Shown piece by piece: positions 5,900-7,873 of a DNA stretch of 7,873 bases (the first letter of the stretch is position 1; each line of letters begins with the position of its first letter). A program made the position numbers and the translations under genes. The stretch comes from Acidocella sp. 35-58-6 (GTDB lineage Bacteria > Pseudomonadota > Alphaproteobacteria > Acetobacterales > Acetobacteraceae). Location of the stretch: the NCBI GenBank assembly GCA_002281005.1, contig NCFD01000045.1:1-7873 (forward strand), in the 5' to 3' direction. Under the pieces are notes generated by a model. That model was not told the DNA's origin. It saw only the letters and a program-made list of their open reading frames with translations, and ran no database searches.

Positions 5900-6466
5900 A
5901 TGCCGTTACCCAGTTCCTCGCCACGCAAACTCCTGCATCTGCGGGATATCAAACTCCGGGGTTATGAGCGTGAAGATGGCTTGGTCGATATTGAAGCCCA
6001 CATGACCGACACCAAAACCTACAGCTGGGGCAACCAGGACCGTGGCGGCATTCATGCCGGCGAGCCGCTGCATGACATGTGGCTGCGAGTGACCCTTCAG
6101 CATGACATGACGATCACCGCGGTTGACGCTGCCATGGACGCCACGCCCCACACGATCTGTCCGGGCGTTCTGCCAAATTTCCAGCGTTTGGTGGGCCTTA
6201 ATATCAGCAAAGGTTTTTTGAAATCGGCCATGCAGGTGCTGGGCGGGGTGGAGGGCTGCACCCATTTGCGCGAGCTTTTGCAGCAGTTGGGTACTGTGGC
6301 ATTCCAGACCATGTTCAGCATCCGGGGCCATAAAAAACCTGTTACTGAGCCAGCTAAATCAGGCATTGCGCCATTTTTGCTGAACACTTGTTACAGTTAT
6401 AACGAGCACGGCCCCCTGGCCGCGCCACGCGAAACGACCGCGCCACGCGAAACGGCCGCGCAATAA
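5900..6466 (+). CDS. DUF2889 domain-containing protein
   Basis: A 188-residue soluble protein of the DUF2889 family, whose function is not known. Conserved parts are MPLPSSSPRKLLHLRDIKLRGY at the start (1-22), EDGLVDIEAHMTDTKTYSW (25-43), RGGIHAGEPLHDMWLRVTL (48-66), the VDAAMDATPHTICPG region (75-89) and GGVEGCTHLRELL (115-127), followed by AFQTMFS and CYSY. Conserved His/Asp/Cys/Glu (His58, Asp59, Cys87, Cys120, His122) might bind a metal or ligand, which is speculation. The ATG at 5900 gives the family's normal N-terminus (PLPxxSPR); the earlier ATG at 5873 would add nine unlikely residues and begins within a hairpin loop. The last 14 residues are a low-complexity APRETT/APRETA repeat coded by an 18-bp tandem duplication. 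It is divergent from the transporter and 123 bases before atpH. Confidence 0.9.
   Translation: MPLPSSSPRKLLHLRDIKLRGYEREDGLVDIEAHMTDTKTYSWGNQDRGGIHAGEPLHDMWLRVTLQHDMTITAVDAAMDATPHTICPGVLPNFQRLVGLNISKGFLKSAMQVLGGVEGCTHLRELLQQLGTVAFQTMFSIRGHKKPVTEPAKSGIAPFLLNTCYSYNEHGPLAAPRETTAPRETAAQ
6421..6456 (+). repeat. 18-bp tandem duplication at the 3' end of the DUF2889 gene
   Basis: Two 18-base units (6421-6438 and 6439-6456) differ at one position (A/G at unit base 17), and a third copy begins with CGCGC before diverging. The unit length keeps the frame and adds six residues (A-P-R-E-T-T/A). It lies past the conserved DUF2889 core, so copy-number change would probably be tolerated. Confidence 0.85.
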
Positions 6467-6589
6467 TCTGCTAAGTTAGTCCGGTCTTTGCCGGGCTGAC
6501 CAAATTTCCTGGGTCATATAGGCCGCTAGCTGCGTTGCGCTCTGTGGAACGCTATGTACTGCCCCGCAGAAGGCCCGTAAGGGCAAGGA
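6467..6589 (+). promoter_or_regulatory. Upstream region of the atp operon, with weak hairpins
   Basis: This 123-base gap should hold the atpHA... promoter, but no -35/-10 pair of convincing quality and spacing is visible. TATAGG near 6514-6523 and TATGTA near 6553 are possible -10 elements. A weak GTCCGG/CCGGGC hairpin just after the DUF2889 stop (around 6479-6495) lacks a T-run. At 6573-6584 GCCC-GTAA-GGGC would form a small stem with a GNRA-type loop that contains part of the AAGGG Shine-Dalgarno sequence (6579-6583), six bases before the atpH ATG. Confidence 0.4.
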
Positions 6590-7180
6590 ATGCTTAGTAA
6601 AAACACGAAAGCGACAGAATTGGTCGAGATATCTACCACGGGCGAAACAGGCGTCTCCGCGCGCTATGCTGCGGCTTTGTATGCGTTGGCTTTCGAGCAA
6701 AACGTATTGGACAAGGTTGTTGACGAAATGGCGGCCTTGGGGCGCTTGATCACCGAGAGCCCCGAATTATCGCGGCTGGTGCGTACCCCGTTCACCGACA
6801 CCCAAACCCGCATTGTTTTAAATAAGGCGTTGGCGGCACAGGGTTTTTCGGCCTTGGTATTGAATTTCGTCAATGTCGCTGTCACCAATCGCCGGCTGCA
6901 CGACTTGCCGGCGCTAGTCGCTGGGTTTGCCGCCTATGTGGCCAATAAGCGCGGCGAGGTGGTTGCCAATGTCGCCACCGCGACTCCGCTGAGTGACCTG
7001 CAACGTACCCAACTGCGTGCCCGCTTGACCGAAGCCGGTTACGGCAGCGTGCGGTTGTTTGAACATACCGACCCGGAGTTGCTGGGCGGGATGACACTGA
7101 AAATCGGCACCAAGCTCTATGATACGAGCCTGAAATCACGCCTTAATCGTTTAAATCATTCTCTAAAGGGAGCCATCTGA
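6590..7180 (+). CDS. atpH: F1F0 ATP synthase subunit delta
   Basis: Subunit delta of the F1 peripheral stalk (OSCP homologue), which joins the top of the alpha3beta3 head to subunit b on the inner face of the cytoplasmic membrane. It has 196 residues, slightly longer than the usual 178-187, because about 20 polar residues precede the normal start of homology at [17 protein letters not shown] (21-37). The N-terminal six-helix domain includes [12 protein letters not shown] (57-68) and [13 protein letters not shown] (91-103). The C-terminal part has the family signature around [26 protein letters not shown] (163-188). The ATG at 6590 is the only good candidate: AAGGG lies six bases upstream, although a second AAGGA abuts the ATG. 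It leads the F1 operon as in other Alphaproteobacteria, and its TGA is one base from the atpA ATG. Confidence 0.97.
   Translation: MLSKNTKATELVEISTTGETGVSARYAAALYALAFEQNVLDKVVDEMAALGRLITESPELSRLVRTPFTDTQTRIVLNKALAAQGFSALVLNFVNVAVTNRRLHDLPALVAGFAAYVANKRGEVVANVATATPLSDLQRTQLRARLTEAGYGSVRLFEHTDPELLGGMTLKIGTKLYDTSLKSRLNRLNHSLKGAI
7165..7172 (+). promoter_or_regulatory. Ribosome binding site of atpA within the end of atpH
   Basis: AAAGGGAG in the last codons of atpH, about nine bases before the atpA ATG at 7182. Together with the TGA-T-ATG junction it indicates coupled translation of the delta and alpha subunits. Confidence 0.7.
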
Positions 7181-7181
7181 T

Positions 7182-7873
7182 ATGGAGATCCGCCCAGCCG
7201 AAATCTCCGAAATTCTGAAGAGCCAGATCGCGAATTTCGACACTGAAGCTAATGTTGCCGAGACCGGCCAGGTTTTAAGCGTCGGCGACGGCATTGCCCG
7301 GATTTTCGGCCTTACCAACGTCATGGCTGGTGAACTCATCGAGTTTCCCTCTGCTGGCATTAAAGGCATGGCGCTGAACCTTGAGCTCGATAATGTCGGC
7401 GCGGTTATTTTCGGCGATGACCGTCAGATCCGTGAAGGTGACATGGTCACCCGGACCGGCGAGATTGTGGACGTGCCGGTGGGTAAGGGTTTACTTGGCC
7501 GCGTGGTGGATGCTCTTGGCAACCCGATCGACGGTAAAGGCCCGATCCAGTTCACCGAGCGTAAATTGGTTGAAACCAAGGCTCCTGGCATCATTCCGCG
7601 TAAGTCGGTGCATGAGCCGATGCAGACCGGTGTGAAATCCATCGACGTGCTGATCCCAATTGGCCGCGGCCAGCGCGAATTGATCATCGGTGACCGTCAG
7701 ACCGGCAAATCTGCCATCGTGATGGACACCATTATCAACCAGAAGGAAGCCAACGCCGGGACCGACGAGAGCAAGAAGCTCTATTGCATCTATGTCGCCA
7801 TCGGCCAGAAGCGCTCCACTGTGGCGCAGCTGGTACGCACCCTCGAAGAACAGGGCGTGATGGAATATTGCAC
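7182..7873 (+). CDS. atpA: F1F0 ATP synthase subunit alpha, N-terminal part
   Basis: The first 230 codons of the alpha subunit, the non-catalytic nucleotide-binding subunit of the F1 head; the gene continues past the right edge. The N-terminus [16 protein letters not shown] is the helix that contacts delta. The beta-barrel domain follows with [16 protein letters not shown] (29-44) and [19 protein letters not shown]. The linker [16 protein letters not shown] and the [17 protein letters not shown] stretch lead into the nucleotide-binding domain with Walker A GDRQTGKS at 170-177, the same position as in E. coli. [15 protein letters not shown] is also present. The Arg finger and C-terminal helical bundle are beyond the window. 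Sequence is canonical, with no sign of damage. Confidence 0.98.
   Translation, partial: MEIRPAEISEILKSQIANFDTEANVAETGQVLSVGDGIARIFGLTNVMAGELIEFPSAGIKGMALNLELDNVGAVIFGDDRQIREGDMVTRTGEIVDVPVGKGLLGRVVDALGNPIDGKGPIQFTERKLVETKAPGIIPRKSVHEPMQTGVKSIDVLIPIGRGQRELIIGDRQTGKSAIVMDTIINQKEANAGTDESKKLYCIYVAIGQKRSTVAQLVRTLEEQGVMEYC

Noticed and set aside
6479..6495. Intrinsic terminator after the DUF2889 gene.
   Set aside because: The GTCCGG/CCGGGC stem includes a wobble pair and has no following T-run; kept only as a weak hairpin.
1..7873. Search by eye for CRISPR repeats, tRNA/rRNA, insertion-sequence ends, phage, toxin-antitoxin or defence genes.
   Set aside because: No regularly spaced repeats, tRNA-like cloverleaf, transposase or known defence motif was recognised. 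The window is largely ordinary chromosomal genes.

Overview
The window looks like ordinary chromosome from an alphaproteobacterium, most likely a member of the Rhodospirillales/Acetobacteraceae. The GC content is moderately high. yicC sits next to gmk, and atpH leads an F1 operon directly into atpA with no F0 genes before it, which is the split ATP synthase layout usual in Alphaproteobacteria. The taxonomic placement is an inference from gene order and protein character, not from a database match.

Layout: (1) 1-389, minus: the N-terminal part of a membrane-anchored extracellular solute-binding protein, running off the left edge. An AT-rich control region with repeated TGAAG elements lies behind it at 390-585. 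(2) 586-1365, minus: a classical short-chain dehydrogenase, divergent from yicC. (3) 1404-2883, plus: yicC and gmk as an overlapping pair, gmk probably starting at a TTG inside the end of yicC. (4) 2886-3269, plus: the open 3' part of a conserved Gly/Thr-rich envelope-protein family. It has no usable start and abuts the end of gmk, which itself seems to lack its usual C-terminal tail. This is best read as a deletion junction or gene remnant. (5) 5796 down to 3307, minus: a probable three-gene operon of a 14-TM DHA2 drug-efflux transporter, a DUF1348 NTF2-like protein (stop and start codons abut) and an exported GlcG/HbpS-like protein. (6) 5900-6466, plus: a DUF2889 protein, divergent from the transporter, with a hairpin plus T-run in its leader and an 18-bp tandem repeat at its 3' end. 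(7) 6590-7873, plus: atpH and the first 230 codons of atpA.

Functionally the window mixes housekeeping (RNA turnover by YicC, GMP phosphorylation by Gmk, ATP synthesis) with accessory transport and small-molecule genes. I see no RNA gene, CRISPR array, insertion sequence, phage gene or defence system. The strongest unusual signal is the gmk/remnant junction, including a G6 run at which a -1 shift would join the two reading frames. The other observations are short regulatory-looking repeats and hairpins, all unverified.
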